Positions 8,984 through 18,198 of a DNA stretch of 64,000 nt are shown one piece after another. A program made the position numbers and the translations under genes. How positions within the stretch are numbered: the stretch's first letter is position 1; the number at the start of each line of letters is the position of its first letter. The notes under the pieces are model-generated. The model ran no database searches, was not told the DNA's origin, and worked only from the letters and a program-made list of their open reading frames with translations. The stretch is from Thiorhodovibrio winogradskyi (GTDB taxonomy: Bacteria > Pseudomonadota > Gammaproteobacteria > Chromatiales > Chromatiaceae), in NCBI RefSeq assembly GCF_036208045.1, contig NZ_CP121472.1, positions 4,165,531-4,229,530 of the forward strand, written 5' to 3'.

Positions 8984-10459
8984 TCAAACTTGAGCCTTCA
9001 ACCGTCCGATCATGGCGCTGGTGCCGCGCTCGGGCAAGAGTGGAATCAGCACCAGTTGCCCGCCATGGCGCTGTACCTCATCGGCACCCACGACTTGCTC
9101 GGGGCGATAATCCGCCCCTTTGACTAGCACATCGGGGCGAATGGCTCGGATCAATTCCAGCGGCGTGGGCTCGCTGAAGATGACCACGGCATCCACGGCG
9201 ACCAGAGCCGCCAGCACCAGGGCGCGGTCGGCTTCGGGCATGATCGGGCGTTGCGGGCCTTTGAGCGCGCGCACTGAGTCATCGCTGTTCAAGCCAACAA
9301 GCAAACGCTGCCCATACTGGCGTGCTTGCGCAAGATAGCTGACATGGCCGGCGTGCAAGAGGTCGAAGCAGCCGTTGGTGAAAACAATGCGCTCGCCCTG
9401 ATCGCGCCAGTGGCGCAGTCGTTCCAGCAGTGCCTCCGGCGTGAGGATTTTTGCCTGCTGGGCACTGGCATTGTCCTGTTCCATGGCGGCAAGCAGCTCG
9501 GCGGCTTCGAGCCGCGCGGTGCCGACCCGCCCAACCACCACGCCGGCACCGAGATTGGCCAGCGCCACGGCATCGGTCCTTGTCAGACCGGCGGTCAGGG
9601 CGGCGGCCAGCACGGCAATGGCGGTGTCGCCAGCGCCGGAGACATCGAATACCTCACGCGCCACCGCCGGGATCTGCTGTTGGCCCTGGGCGTCAATCAG
9701 CGTCATGCCCAGTTCACCCAGAGTGACGACCAGCGCCTCCAGCCCCAGTGTCTCGCGCAGCCGATTGGCGCCTGTGAGCAATGGCGGGAGCTCGGTTGCC
9801 GGCTGCCCCAAGGCGGCGGCCAGTTCGGCGCGATTTGGAGTCATCAGGCTGGCGCCCTGGTAGCGACTAAAATCCAGCCCCTTGGGATCGACCCACACCG
9901 ACTTGCCGAGTGCTCGGGCGGCTTGGATCAGGCGCTGGCAAAGTCCGCCGCTCAGCACGCCCTTGGCATAGTCGGACAGCAGCAGGCCATGGACCCCGGC
10001 CAGAAGCGGCTGAATCGCGGCAAAGAGCGCATCCTCCAGACCGGCTTCCAGGGCGGTGGTCTCCTCGCGGTCAATACGCAGCATCTGCTGGTGATTACCG
10101 ATGGCGCGGGTTTTGGTGCTGGTGCCGCGTTCGCTGGTGCTCAGTATGGCCCGGGTGCCGATGTCAGCCTCGCGCAGCAAGGCAAGCAGCCGCTCGGCCT
10201 CGGCATCCTCGCCAATCACGCCCGCCAGCTCGACCTCAAGCCCGAGCGCGGCCAGATTGCGCGCGACATTGGCCGCGCCGCCGGCGACTTCGGTCTCGCG
10301 GCGCAGTCGCAGCACGGGCACCGGCGCCTCGGGCGAGATGCGTTGGACCTCTCCCCACAGGTAGCGATCCAGCATCAGATCGCCGACCACCAGCAAGCGC
10401 CGAGCGCCGAAGCCATTGGCCAAGGCCGCGCGCACCGCGACTGGATCAGCCAGGATCAT
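8984..10459 (-). CDS. hldE: Bifunctional heptose-7-phosphate kinase / heptose-1-phosphate adenylyltransferase
   Basis: Two-domain cytosolic enzyme of 491 residues in ADP-heptose synthesis for lipopolysaccharide inner core. Residues 1 to about 325 form a ribokinase-fold D-beta-D-heptose-7-phosphate kinase with the anion-hole motif SGAGDT. Residues from about 355 form the nucleotidyltransferase with FTNGCFDLLHAGH (HxGH). The fusion is as in E. coli HldE (477 residues). It overlaps gmhA by 4 bp (ATGA), coupling isomerase and kinase steps. Confidence 0.94.
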   Translation of the reverse strand: MILADPVAVRAALANGFGARRLLVVGDLMLDRYLWGEVQRISPEAPVPVLRLRRETEVAGGAANVARNLAALGLEVELAGVIGEDAEAERLLALLREADIGTRAILSTSERGTSTKTRAIGNHQQMLRIDREETTALEAGLEDALFAAIQPLLAGVHGLLLSDYAKGVLSGGLCQRLIQAARALGKSVWVDPKGLDFSRYQGASLMTPNRAELAAALGQPATELPPLLTGANRLRETLGLEALVVTLGELGMTLIDAQGQQQIPAVAREVFDVSGAGDTAIAVLAAALTAGLTRTDAVALANLGAGVVVGRVGTARLEAAELLAAMEQDNASAQQAKILTPEALLERLRHWRDQGERIVFTNGCFDLLHAGHVSYLAQARQYGQRLLVGLNSDDSVRALKGPQRPIMPEADRALVLAALVAVDAVVIFSEPTPLELIRAIRPDVLVKGADYRPEQVVGADEVQRHGGQLVLIPLLPERGTSAMIGRLKAQV

Positions 10460-11034
10460 GTCCGGCCACCTGGTGCCATCTCGGCCTCAATGGCATCGCA
10501 CAACAGGTGCCCGATGAGCTGATGCGCCTCCTGCACGCGCGCGGTGCGCCGCGATGGCACGCACAGGCAGAGTTGGCACTGCTCGCGCAGCGCGCCACCA
10601 TCGGACCCCGTGAGCCCGGCGCGCGCCAGCCCTAGCCTGCCGGCCACCGCCATGGCACACACCACATTGGAGCTGTTGCCTGAGGTTGACAGACCAATGA
10701 GCAGATCGCCAGCACGCCCGATGGCCTCGACCTGGCGAGCAAAAATCCGTTCGAAGCCATAGTCATTGGCAACCGAGGTCAAAATCGAGGTATCCGTGGT
10801 CAGGGCAATGGACGCAAGCCCAGGGCGCTCGCGCTCAAAGCGCCCGACCAGCTCGGCGGCCAGGTGCTGGGCATCGGCCGCGCTGCCACCATTGCCCATC
10901 CACAAAATCCGCCCGCCCGCCTTGAGCGTCGCCACCCCAAGCTCAGCCAGGGCCTTGATCTCGTCGCTGAGGTCAGCCAAGGCTTGGATGGTCTCGATAT
11001 GCTCGGCAAGGGTGGCGCGAATCCGCTGATGCAT
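10456..11034 (-). CDS. gmhA: Sedoheptulose-7-phosphate isomerase (GmhA)
   Basis: SIS-domain isomerase of 192 residues that converts sedoheptulose 7-phosphate to glycero-manno-heptose 7-phosphate, the first step of the ADP-heptose pathway. GNGGSAADAQHLAAEL (near 45-60) and LSTSGNSSNV (near 117-126) are the characteristic sugar-phosphate-binding motifs. Directly upstream of and overlapping hldE, its pathway partner. Start ATG at 11034. Confidence 0.93.
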   Translation of the reverse strand: MHQRIRATLAEHIETIQALADLSDEIKALAELGVATLKAGGRILWMGNGGSAADAQHLAAELVGRFERERPGLASIALTTDTSILTSVANDYGFERIFARQVEAIGRAGDLLIGLSTSGNSSNVVCAMAVAGRLGLARAGLTGSDGGALREQCQLCLCVPSRRTARVQEAHQLIGHLLCDAIEAEMAPGGRT

Positions 11035-11136
11035 CGGGGCTTTGAGGTCTTCAATAGAACCGGGTCAAAAAAAGGCAAGTATCCGGGTTTCTCTTGCGAG
11101 ATGGCAAACGCAAACCCAAAATACCCGCAGACAACC

Positions 11137-12687
11137 TCAACCCCGCCGCCCGATCAATTCTTCAATCCGACGCCGGATGTCGCGAAAACTGCGCTTGGGT
11201 ACGTGGCGGCGGGAGGCCTCGCGCGCGCGCTCGGCGGCATCGAAGCGTTGCTTCACCGTGGCGGCCAGGGCGGCGGCGCGGTCCGGGTGCGTGGCCAGAA
11301 CCCGCTGCAGGCACTCGAAGCTGATGCGGACCAGGACCACGTCACTTCGCGCCGAATACTCAAGAAATGACGGCTCGCTGGTCGCCATCGACAGGATGCC
11401 GTAATAATCGCCGGGACCGAGCAACTCGGTGACCTCTTTCGCGCCGCCGGGCAAGGTGATGCTGGCCTCCACCAGACCGTGGATCACGATATCGAAGGCC
11501 TCGGCAATTTCACCCTCGCGCAGCAACACAGTGCCGGCGTCGAAGTCGAGATAACGACTTGGGGTCGCGATCTGCTCGATCTCCTCATCCGTCCATTGGC
11601 GCGAGAGATCAAGCTGTTTGAGTGCCTGGAAAATACTCGGACGCTCGCGGGTATTGGCATCGGCGCGGCGGGTGCGCCATTCCGAGATTTGCGGCGAGAT
11701 ATGAATCCCGGCATTGAGAAAGGCATAATGAATTTCGCGGAACAACTCCTCGCGGCCGCGAAACATGGCCGGATAGTTGTCATAATGCACCCACACCATG
11801 TATTCATAAGGCTGACTCATGGCGTTGGCCAGTCGCACCACCGGCAATGGCCGATTGAGCACGTGGGGTGCGCGCATGGCGGCCTCGAGCAGCAAGGCGG
11901 TGGCGAAACGCGGGTCGACCTCGGCCGGCACCTTGACCAAATACCAGGGCGCGAACTGACGCCGGCCGCCTTCATAGTTCTTGATGTTCTGACCAGCGAG
12001 CAGCGAATTGGGAATGATATGGCGGCTGTTGTCCCAACCCAGCAGCCAGGTCGCGCGCCAGTTAATGTCCACAACCCGCCCGACGATGCCGCCTGGCAGC
12101 TCAATCCAGTCGCCGATTTGAAAGGGGCGCTCAATGCCCATGGCAATACCGGCAAAGAGATCGCCCAGCGGACGTTGCAGCGCGAATCCAGCCAGGGCGG
12201 CGGCCACGCCGGTCGAGACCCAAACCCCGGTGATGGAATAGCCCTGCTGCCACATAAAGAGACTGATGCCACCGAGCAGGCCACCGAGGTAGCCGATCGC
12301 GCGCAGCAGCGCCGGCACGGTGGCGCGATAGTCGGCAACGCGCTTCTCGAACAGAAACACCTCGCCCACCCGCACCAGGGACCAGGACAGTACCATGTAG
12401 AAGACAAACACCATGATGACTCGCAGCGGCTCATCGGCACGCGCACTCCCAAAGGGCACGATCGCCAGTCGCAACAAGGTGCCAACCAGGATCACCACCG
12501 CTGGCAGCAACACCAGATCCGCCGTCGCGATCAATCCCGGCACGGGCGTCGAAGGGCCACGAGCGCCGAACTTGCGCAATCCAAGTTCCCATAGGGCGAA
12601 CAATCCCAAGCAGGCCCCGAGCAACCAGGCCGGCTCGTCGAGCAGGGCGTCGAACAGACTGCTGTGCTGTTGCATCGGCGTGTCCAT
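11137..12687 (-). CDS. MscS-family channel with C-terminal cyclic-nucleotide-binding domain
   Basis: Membrane protein of 516 residues. About four hydrophobic segments precede the MscS pore/beta domain (GFALQRPLGDLFAGIAMGIERPFQIGDWI, WRATWLLGWDNSRHIIPNSLL), and residues from about 375 form a cNMP-binding fold (FDAGTVLLREGEIAEAFDIVIHG). This is the architecture of the bCNG subfamily of MscS channels, thought to be ligand-gated rather than purely tension-gated. An in-frame GTG at 12738 would add 17 residues; I prefer the ATG at 12687. It lies 102 bp upstream of gmhA in the same direction. Confidence 0.85.
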   Translation of the reverse strand: MDTPMQQHSSLFDALLDEPAWLLGACLGLFALWELGLRKFGARGPSTPVPGLIATADLVLLPAVVILVGTLLRLAIVPFGSARADEPLRVIMVFVFYMVLSWSLVRVGEVFLFEKRVADYRATVPALLRAIGYLGGLLGGISLFMWQQGYSITGVWVSTGVAAALAGFALQRPLGDLFAGIAMGIERPFQIGDWIELPGGIVGRVVDINWRATWLLGWDNSRHIIPNSLLAGQNIKNYEGGRRQFAPWYLVKVPAEVDPRFATALLLEAAMRAPHVLNRPLPVVRLANAMSQPYEYMVWVHYDNYPAMFRGREELFREIHYAFLNAGIHISPQISEWRTRRADANTRERPSIFQALKQLDLSRQWTDEEIEQIATPSRYLDFDAGTVLLREGEIAEAFDIVIHGLVEASITLPGGAKEVTELLGPGDYYGILSMATSEPSFLEYSARSDVVLVRISFECLQRVLATHPDRAAALAATVKQRFDAAERAREASRRHVPKRSFRDIRRRIEELIGRRG

Positions 12688-12837
12688 TAGGCTTTCCAGC
12701 AAGCTTTCCGGCAGGCATGTCGGCCATGCCAAGCGCACGCGCGTTCCTTCATGCCCACTGCCACCAGCGGTCGCATCGTGCTACTTTGAGCCCCCTTGGC
12801 TCGATCCTGCCGTTCCAACCCTGTCATCATCGCCACC

Positions 12838-15573
12838 ATGTCAAAGCTCTACGATCTCGTGCTGCTCGACGCCTCAGGTTACCTGTTTCGCGCCTATCAT
12901 GCCCTACCCAAGCTCAGCAACTCGCGCGGGGAGCCGACCGGCGCCCTGGTTGGCGTGCTGAACATGATCCGCAACTTAAGTGAGCGCTATCAACCCCGCT
13001 ATCTCGGCGTGGTGTTCGACGCGCCCGGCCCAACATTCCGCAACGCGCTCTTTGCCGATTACAAGGCCAATCGCCCGGAGATGCCCGATGACCTGCGCCA
13101 ACAGATCGAGCCGTTGCGCGAGATCGTGCGCGCGTTGGGGTTGCCCTTGCTGATCGTGCCCGAGGTGGAGGCCGATGATGTGATCGGCACCTTGGCGACC
13201 CGCGCCGAGGCGGCCGGGCTGCGCACGCTCATTTCCACCGGCGACAAGGATCTGGCGCAGCTGGTGACGGATCGCATTCATTTGGTCAACACCATGAACG
13301 ACAACCTGCTCGACCCCGAGGGCGTGCGCGAGAAGTTCGGCGTGCCGCCCGAGCGCATTGTCGATTATCTCAGCCTGGTGGGCGATAGCGTCGATAACAT
13401 TCCCGGCGTGCCCAAGTGCGGCCCCAAGACGGCGGTCAAGTGGCTGGGCGAGCATGGCGATCTCGATAACCTGATGGCGCACGCGGATCACATTGGCGGC
13501 AAGGTGGGCGAAAACCTGCGCGCGAATCTGGCGCAACTGCCGCTGGCGCGACAGCTGACCACCATCAAACGCGATGTGGCGTTGGAGCTGGCGCCGGAGG
13601 ATCTGACACCCGCCGAACCAGACACCGACAGCCTGCGTACCTGGTACCAGCGCATCGAATCACGCCGGCTGCTGGCAACCCTGGAGGCGGTGGCGGATAG
13701 CGAGACCGCCAGTGCACTGGAGCAGCAAACCAGCCCCAAGGCCGATCAGGCCAACAAGGCGGAGTCGGACTATCAGGTCATACTGACCGAGGAGGCCTTC
13801 CAACGCTGGCTCGCGCGCCTGCAAGAAGCCGAGCTGTTCGCCATCGACAGCGAAACCACGGCGCTTGAGTACATGCAAGCCGAGATCGTCGGCCTGTCTT
13901 TTGCCATAGAGCCGGGCGAGGCGGCCTATCTGCCGCTCGCGCATCGCTATCCCGGCGCCCCCGAGCAACTCGACCGCGACCAGGTGCTGGCCGCGCTCAA
14001 GCCACTGCTTGAGGACCCGACGCGCCTGAAGCTCGGGCAGAATCTCAAGTACGACATGAACGTGCTCGCCGGCCATGGCATCAGGTTCCAAGGCATTGCC
14101 CACGACAGCATGCTGCAAAGCTATGTGCTCGACAGCACCGCCAGCCGCCATGACATGGACACGCTGGCGCTGAAATATCTGGGCCACAAGTGCACCGCCT
14201 TCGAGGACATCGCCGGCAAGGGCGCCAAGCAACTGTGCTTCGATCAGATCGCGCTGGAGCAGGCCGCGCCCTACGCCGCCGAGGATGCCGACATTACGCT
14301 CCAGTTGCATCGCCGCTTTTGGCCGCGACTGGAGCAGAACGAGCGCCTGCAGGCGTTGTATCAGGACATCGAAATCCCGCTGATCCCAGTGCTGTCGCGC
14401 ATGGAGCGCCTGGGTGTGCGGATTGATGCCGATGAATTGAACCAACAAAGCCGTGAGTTGGCCGAGCGCGTCGCGGCGTTGGAACAACAAGCCTATGAGG
14501 TTGCCGGTCGCCCTTTCAATCTCGGCTCGCCCAAGCAAATCGGCGCGATTTTCTTCGACGAACTCGGCCTGCCGGTGGTCTCGCGCACCCCCAAGGGCGC
14601 GCCTTCAACCTCCGAGTCCGTGCTGGAAAAACTCGCCGAGGACGGCCACGAACTGCCGCGCCTGATTCTGGAGCATCGCGGCCTGTCGAAACTGCGCTCC
14701 ACCTACACCGACAAGCTGCCGCGCATGCGCGATGCCCGCACCGGCCGGGTGCATACCAGCTATCATCAGGCCGTCGCCGCCACCGGGCGCCTGTCCTCCA
14801 GCGACCCCAATCTGCAAAACATCCCCATCCGCCGCGAGGAAGGCCGACTTATCCGCCGCGCCTTCATCCCCGAGCCCGGCTACCGACTGCTGGCGGCGGA
14901 CTACTCCCAAATCGAGCTGCGCATCATGGCGCACCTCTCAGGCGACGAACGCCTGCTCGCCGCCTTCGCCGAGGGGCAGGACATCCACCGCGCCACCGCG
15001 GCGGAAATCCACGGACTCGCGCCCGATGAGGTCACGGCGGACCAGCGCCGCTCGGCCAAGGCGATCAACTTCGGCCTCATCTACGGCATGTCCGCCTTTG
15101 GCCTGGCGCGCCAACTGGGCATCGAACGGCGGGAAGCCCAGGCCTATGTGAACACCTACTTTGCCCGCTACCCGGGCGTGAAAGCCTTCATGGAGCGCAT
15201 TCGCGAACAGGCCGCGCGCGACCACTATGTCGAGACTCTGTTCGGCCGCCGGCTCTATCTACCCGACATCAATCACCAAAACCAGCAACGCCGCCAGGGC
15301 GCCGAGCGCACCGCCATCAACGCCCCCATGCAGGGTAGCGCGGCGGACATCATCAAGCGCGCCATGATCGCCGTCGATGCCTGGATCGAGCGCGAGCGCC
15401 CACCAGTGCGCATGATCATGCAGGTACACGACGAACTGGTATTCGAGATCACCGAGGACGCCGTGGAATCCGCCAGTGACCGGATTCGCACCCTGATGCA
15501 ATCCGCCGCCGAGCTAAAAGTGCCCCTGATTGTCGATGTCGGTGTTGGGGAGAATTGGGATGAGGCGCATTAG
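12838..15573 (+). CDS. polA: DNA polymerase I
   Basis: Full three-domain Pol I of 911 residues, for Okazaki fragment maturation and repair. The 5' nuclease covers roughly residues 1-290. The 3'-5' exonuclease (about 310-500) keeps its acidic residues (AIDSETTAL, GQNLKYDMN, AAEDADIT), so proofreading should be active. The polymerase domain shows DYSQIELRIMAHLSGD, RRSAKAINFGLIYGMS and MQVHDELVFE. I chose ATG 12838 because it yields the family N-terminus (MSKLYDLVLLDASGY); an in-frame ATG at 12796 would add 14 residues unlike the family. Confidence 0.96.
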   Translation: MSKLYDLVLLDASGYLFRAYHALPKLSNSRGEPTGALVGVLNMIRNLSERYQPRYLGVVFDAPGPTFRNALFADYKANRPEMPDDLRQQIEPLREIVRALGLPLLIVPEVEADDVIGTLATRAEAAGLRTLISTGDKDLAQLVTDRIHLVNTMNDNLLDPEGVREKFGVPPERIVDYLSLVGDSVDNIPGVPKCGPKTAVKWLGEHGDLDNLMAHADHIGGKVGENLRANLAQLPLARQLTTIKRDVALELAPEDLTPAEPDTDSLRTWYQRIESRRLLATLEAVADSETASALEQQTSPKADQANKAESDYQVILTEEAFQRWLARLQEAELFAIDSETTALEYMQAEIVGLSFAIEPGEAAYLPLAHRYPGAPEQLDRDQVLAALKPLLEDPTRLKLGQNLKYDMNVLAGHGIRFQGIAHDSMLQSYVLDSTASRHDMDTLALKYLGHKCTAFEDIAGKGAKQLCFDQIALEQAAPYAAEDADITLQLHRRFWPRLEQNERLQALYQDIEIPLIPVLSRMERLGVRIDADELNQQSRELAERVAALEQQAYEVAGRPFNLGSPKQIGAIFFDELGLPVVSRTPKGAPSTSESVLEKLAEDGHELPRLILEHRGLSKLRSTYTDKLPRMRDARTGRVHTSYHQAVAATGRLSSSDPNLQNIPIRREEGRLIRRAFIPEPGYRLLAADYSQIELRIMAHLSGDERLLAAFAEGQDIHRATAAEIHGLAPDEVTADQRRSAKAINFGLIYGMSAFGLARQLGIERREAQAYVNTYFARYPGVKAFMERIREQAARDHYVETLFGRRLYLPDINHQNQQRRQGAERTAINAPMQGSAADIIKRAMIAVDAWIERERPPVRMIMQVHDELVFEITEDAVESASDRIRTLMQSAAELKVPLIVDVGVGENWDEAH

Positions 15574-15634
15574 ACGGCCGCATTGATCGAATGCATGGCG
15601 ATTGCTTCGGCGCTGCGGGCAAACTGCGTCCTCC

Positions 15635-16525
15635 ATGCTGCCATTACCCTTGAACCTCGCCACCCTTGCCGTCAGTCTGATCGCTGCCTTGCTGCTGGGC
15701 TGGCTGCTGTTTCACCTTGCCATACAGCTTGGTTTTCGTGCCAAGCGGCTGCGCGAGCAGTCCGATCCCGGCGTCCTGGGTCTGCCTTTCGAGACCGTCG
15801 CCATCCCCGGTCGCTCGCGCAAGCCGCTGTTTGGCTGGTGGCTGCCGGCGGATGAGAGTCACCGCTCGGTGGTGATTCTGCACGGCTGGGGCAGCAATGC
15901 CGAGCAGATGTTGCCGCTTGCTCCGCCCCTACATGTCGGTGGCTACAATGTGCTGCTGTTCGATGCGCGTAACCATGGCCGCAGCCCGGGTGCGAGCTTC
16001 TCCTCCCTGCCACGCTTCGCCGAGGATCTGGATGCCGCCATCGCTTGGCTGCAAGCCACGCAGGCGAATGCGGCACGCTCCATTACAGTGATCGGGCATT
16101 CGGTTGGCGCTGGCGCGGCCTTGTTCAGCGCCTCGCGGCGCGATGATGTCATGGCCGTGGTCAGCCTATCAGCCTTTGCCCACCCGCGCTGGGTGACTGA
16201 GCGTTATCTTCGCCAGGTCCATCTGCCAGCGCCCATCATTGACCTGGTCGCGCGCTATGTGGAATGGGTAATTGGCCATCGCTTCGCGACTATCGCGCCC
16301 ATGAATACGATCAAGGCCATCCGCTGCCCGGTGCTGCTAGTGCATGGCGATGCCGACCGGTCGGTGCCCATTAGCGATGCGCGGGTGATTGCCCGCAGTG
16401 GCGCGCCGGGCGGACTGGAACTGCTGGAAATTCCCGGTGGGGATCATGATTCAAGCGAGCAGATTCCTGAATACAGCCCGCGCTTGCTGGCGTTTCTGTA
16501 CGCGGCGGAGCAACGCCGGCCGTGA
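15635..16525 (+). CDS. Membrane-anchored alpha/beta hydrolase
   Basis: Protein of 296 residues with one N-terminal hydrophobic segment (about 5-28) followed by an alpha/beta hydrolase fold: HGWGSNAEQ oxyanion strand, FDARNHGRS, nucleophile elbow GHSVGAG (Ser156), Asp in HGDADRSVP and His in GGDHDSS. The triad is complete, so it is probably an active esterase or peptidase-like hydrolase; the substrate cannot be read from sequence. An upstream TTG (15602) is possible but ATG 15635 gives a better N-terminus. It follows polA by 61 bp on the same strand. Confidence 0.82.
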   Translation: MLPLPLNLATLAVSLIAALLLGWLLFHLAIQLGFRAKRLREQSDPGVLGLPFETVAIPGRSRKPLFGWWLPADESHRSVVILHGWGSNAEQMLPLAPPLHVGGYNVLLFDARNHGRSPGASFSSLPRFAEDLDAAIAWLQATQANAARSITVIGHSVGAGAALFSASRRDDVMAVVSLSAFAHPRWVTERYLRQVHLPAPIIDLVARYVEWVIGHRFATIAPMNTIKAIRCPVLLVHGDADRSVPISDARVIARSGAPGGLELLEIPGGDHDSSEQIPEYSPRLLAFLYAAEQRRP

Positions 16526-16565
16526 TGCTGGAAGCGGCGGCCATGGCACAACGGCTGCGGCAACA

Positions 16566-16967
16566 TCAGGCGTAGTCGTCAATCACCGGGCGGCGCGCTC
16601 GCCCCCAACCCGACGGAAAGATCGCCGGACCGCGCAGGTTGGACCTGGGTGCGCTCGGCAGACGGCGTTCGGTACGGCGGCGATCACCATCGCGGCGATC
16701 GAGCGCGCGTCTGTCTTCCAGGCGCCGCTCGGTTGCCAGACGCAGATCACCGCGCCGATCCGCGTCACGCCTTTCCTTGGAGCGGCGCTCCTTGCGACGT
16801 CTCTCGCCCGAGCGCCGCTCGCCGCCACGCTGGTCGCCTCTCCCGGTGCCTTTGCGCGGCAAGGGGCGCCCGTCAAGCAACGGGTGATGCTCGTTTTCAC
16901 CACTGCCCAAGGCATGGCCAAAACGGGTGGAGGCAATGGGTTGAATGGCATCCAGTCGATCAAACAT
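16566..16967 (-). CDS. Uncharacterised protein made of [E/D]RRxx pentapeptide repeats
   Basis: Predicted 133-residue, very basic protein. Residues 50-104 are eleven consecutive five-residue units of pattern [E/D]-R-R-x-x (one degenerate, LRLAT), corresponding to 165 bp at 16656-16820. The N-terminal 45 residues and the C-terminal GRARRPVIDDYA tail are unique. No membrane segment or signal peptide. The ATG at 16967 has a GAGG Shine-Dalgarno seven bases upstream; a longer frame to 17060 exists. RR-xxx-RR strings occur in various bacterial regulators, but I know no function for this one. Nucleic-acid or membrane-surface binding is a guess from charge. Confidence 0.6.
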   Translation of the reverse strand: MFDRLDAIQPIASTRFGHALGSGENEHHPLLDGRPLPRKGTGRGDQRGGERRSGERRRKERRSKERRDADRRGDLRLATERRLEDRRALDRRDGDRRRTERRLPSAPRSNLRGPAIFPSGWGRARRPVIDDYA

Positions 16968-17251
16968 GGTCGAGCCTCGAAGCTGTGCCAAAGAGTCCGC
17001 GCTGACGCTCAGGGTGCTGACCAGCCCAGGTCGTGAATTCCCATGATTAACTTTGCGCATTGTTGCAAAAAAGCGACCGCTCGCAGCCCGGCTCTGTTCC
17101 GTCCTATCTTGTCGGCAAGCGACTCCCTGTCACAAGGATGTCGGCTTTCGTCATCTCCCTCATTGTGAGCAGCCCTACTCACTGTATCGTTCTCCGGGAC
17201 GGGTTCTTGAACCGCCATTGCTGAGCGAGCCTAGCCTAATAGCCGGCTTAT

Positions 17252-17989
17252 TCACACATCGCCTTCAGTCAGCAAGGGCCGCATGGCACTCAGCAGATTG
17301 CCAAACAGGCGCGGATTGGCCTGCTCCTCACGCGCGAGCAGCTCCTTGAAATAATCGCGCTGAGTCGGCTTGTCAAAACAGGCCGGGCAGGAATCCGGCA
17401 CCACCGGCAGCGCGGCGGCCTCGGCATAGGCGCGGGTTTGACGCTCGCGACAATAGACTAACGGGCGGATGACACGCAGGTCGCCAGCGTCGATGCGATA
17501 GTGTGCTTTCATGGTGCGCAACTGCCCGCCGTGAAATATGGACATCATCAGGCTTTCGGCCAGATCATCGAGATGCTGCCCAAGCGCGAGCACACCAAAA
17601 CCATGCTCGCGACACAGCCGATACATGATGCCGCGCTTCATGCGCGCGCAGTAGGCGCAAAAAGAATCGCCATCCATGTGCGCCCGCGCCTGCTCCATGA
17701 TCGGCTGGCGCTCGTAGAGGGTGTCAAGCCCAAGGCGGCTGTAATACTCCACCAGCGACTCGGGATCGAAGCCGGGAATTTGCGGGTCGACCGTGATGAC
17801 GCCAAGCGTAAAGGACACCGGCGCGCGCCGCTGCAAGTGACGCAAAATGTGCAGCAAGGACAGGGAATCCTTGCCGCCGGAGACGGCCACCAGCACGCGA
17901 TCCCCGGGCTGGATCATGCGGTAGTCGGCAATGGCGCGCCCGACCAGGCGCAGCAGGGACTTGGGTGGGGTATCCGGGCTTTTGCTCAT
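17252..17989 (-). CDS. ttcA: TtcA-family PP-loop tRNA thiolase-like protein
   Basis: ATP-pyrophosphatase of 245 residues with SGGKDS at 37-42, CAYCARMKRGIMY (CxxC), LGQHLDDLAES and a third cysteine region SCPACF. TtcA adds sulfur to C32 of tRNAs using an iron-sulfur cluster held by three cysteines. The layout matches, but the last cysteine motif (CPAC) differs from the E. coli NLCGSQ form and the protein is shorter (311 in E. coli), so it may be a paralogue with another tRNA or sulfur target. ATG 17989 chosen; upstream in-frame codons to 18109 cross a strong hairpin. Confidence 0.72.
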   Translation of the reverse strand: MSKSPDTPPKSLLRLVGRAIADYRMIQPGDRVLVAVSGGKDSLSLLHILRHLQRRAPVSFTLGVITVDPQIPGFDPESLVEYYSRLGLDTLYERQPIMEQARAHMDGDSFCAYCARMKRGIMYRLCREHGFGVLALGQHLDDLAESLMMSIFHGGQLRTMKAHYRIDAGDLRVIRPLVYCRERQTRAYAEAAALPVVPDSCPACFDKPTQRDYFKELLAREEQANPRLFGNLLSAMRPLLTEGDV

Positions 17990-18021
17990 GCCTGGCAGTG
18001 TAGCGCATTCGCCAAAAGAGT

Positions 18022-18043
18022 AAGGCCGGCGGATGCCGGCCTT
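18022..18043 (-). terminator. Perfect 9-bp hairpin upstream of ttcA
   Basis: AAGGCCGGC, loop GGAT, GCCGGCCTT. Read leftward it is followed by ACTCTTTTGG, a weak U-rich stretch, so it could end the transcript of the upstream phosphoesterase gene or act in the ttcA leader. Confidence 0.4.
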
Positions 18044-18198
18044 GTCCTGCTGGCGCCTGGGGCGCGCACCCTGGGTCAGGGCGTTTTGAACTCCTGTGTG
18101 AGGAGCCATAATGAAAAGTGTAGCCCAGTTTCCAAATCTCGCTTGGCTTTAGACCGTCGTTTCACCCAAAAACCAAGGTGGTTCCGACAAGCGGTTGT

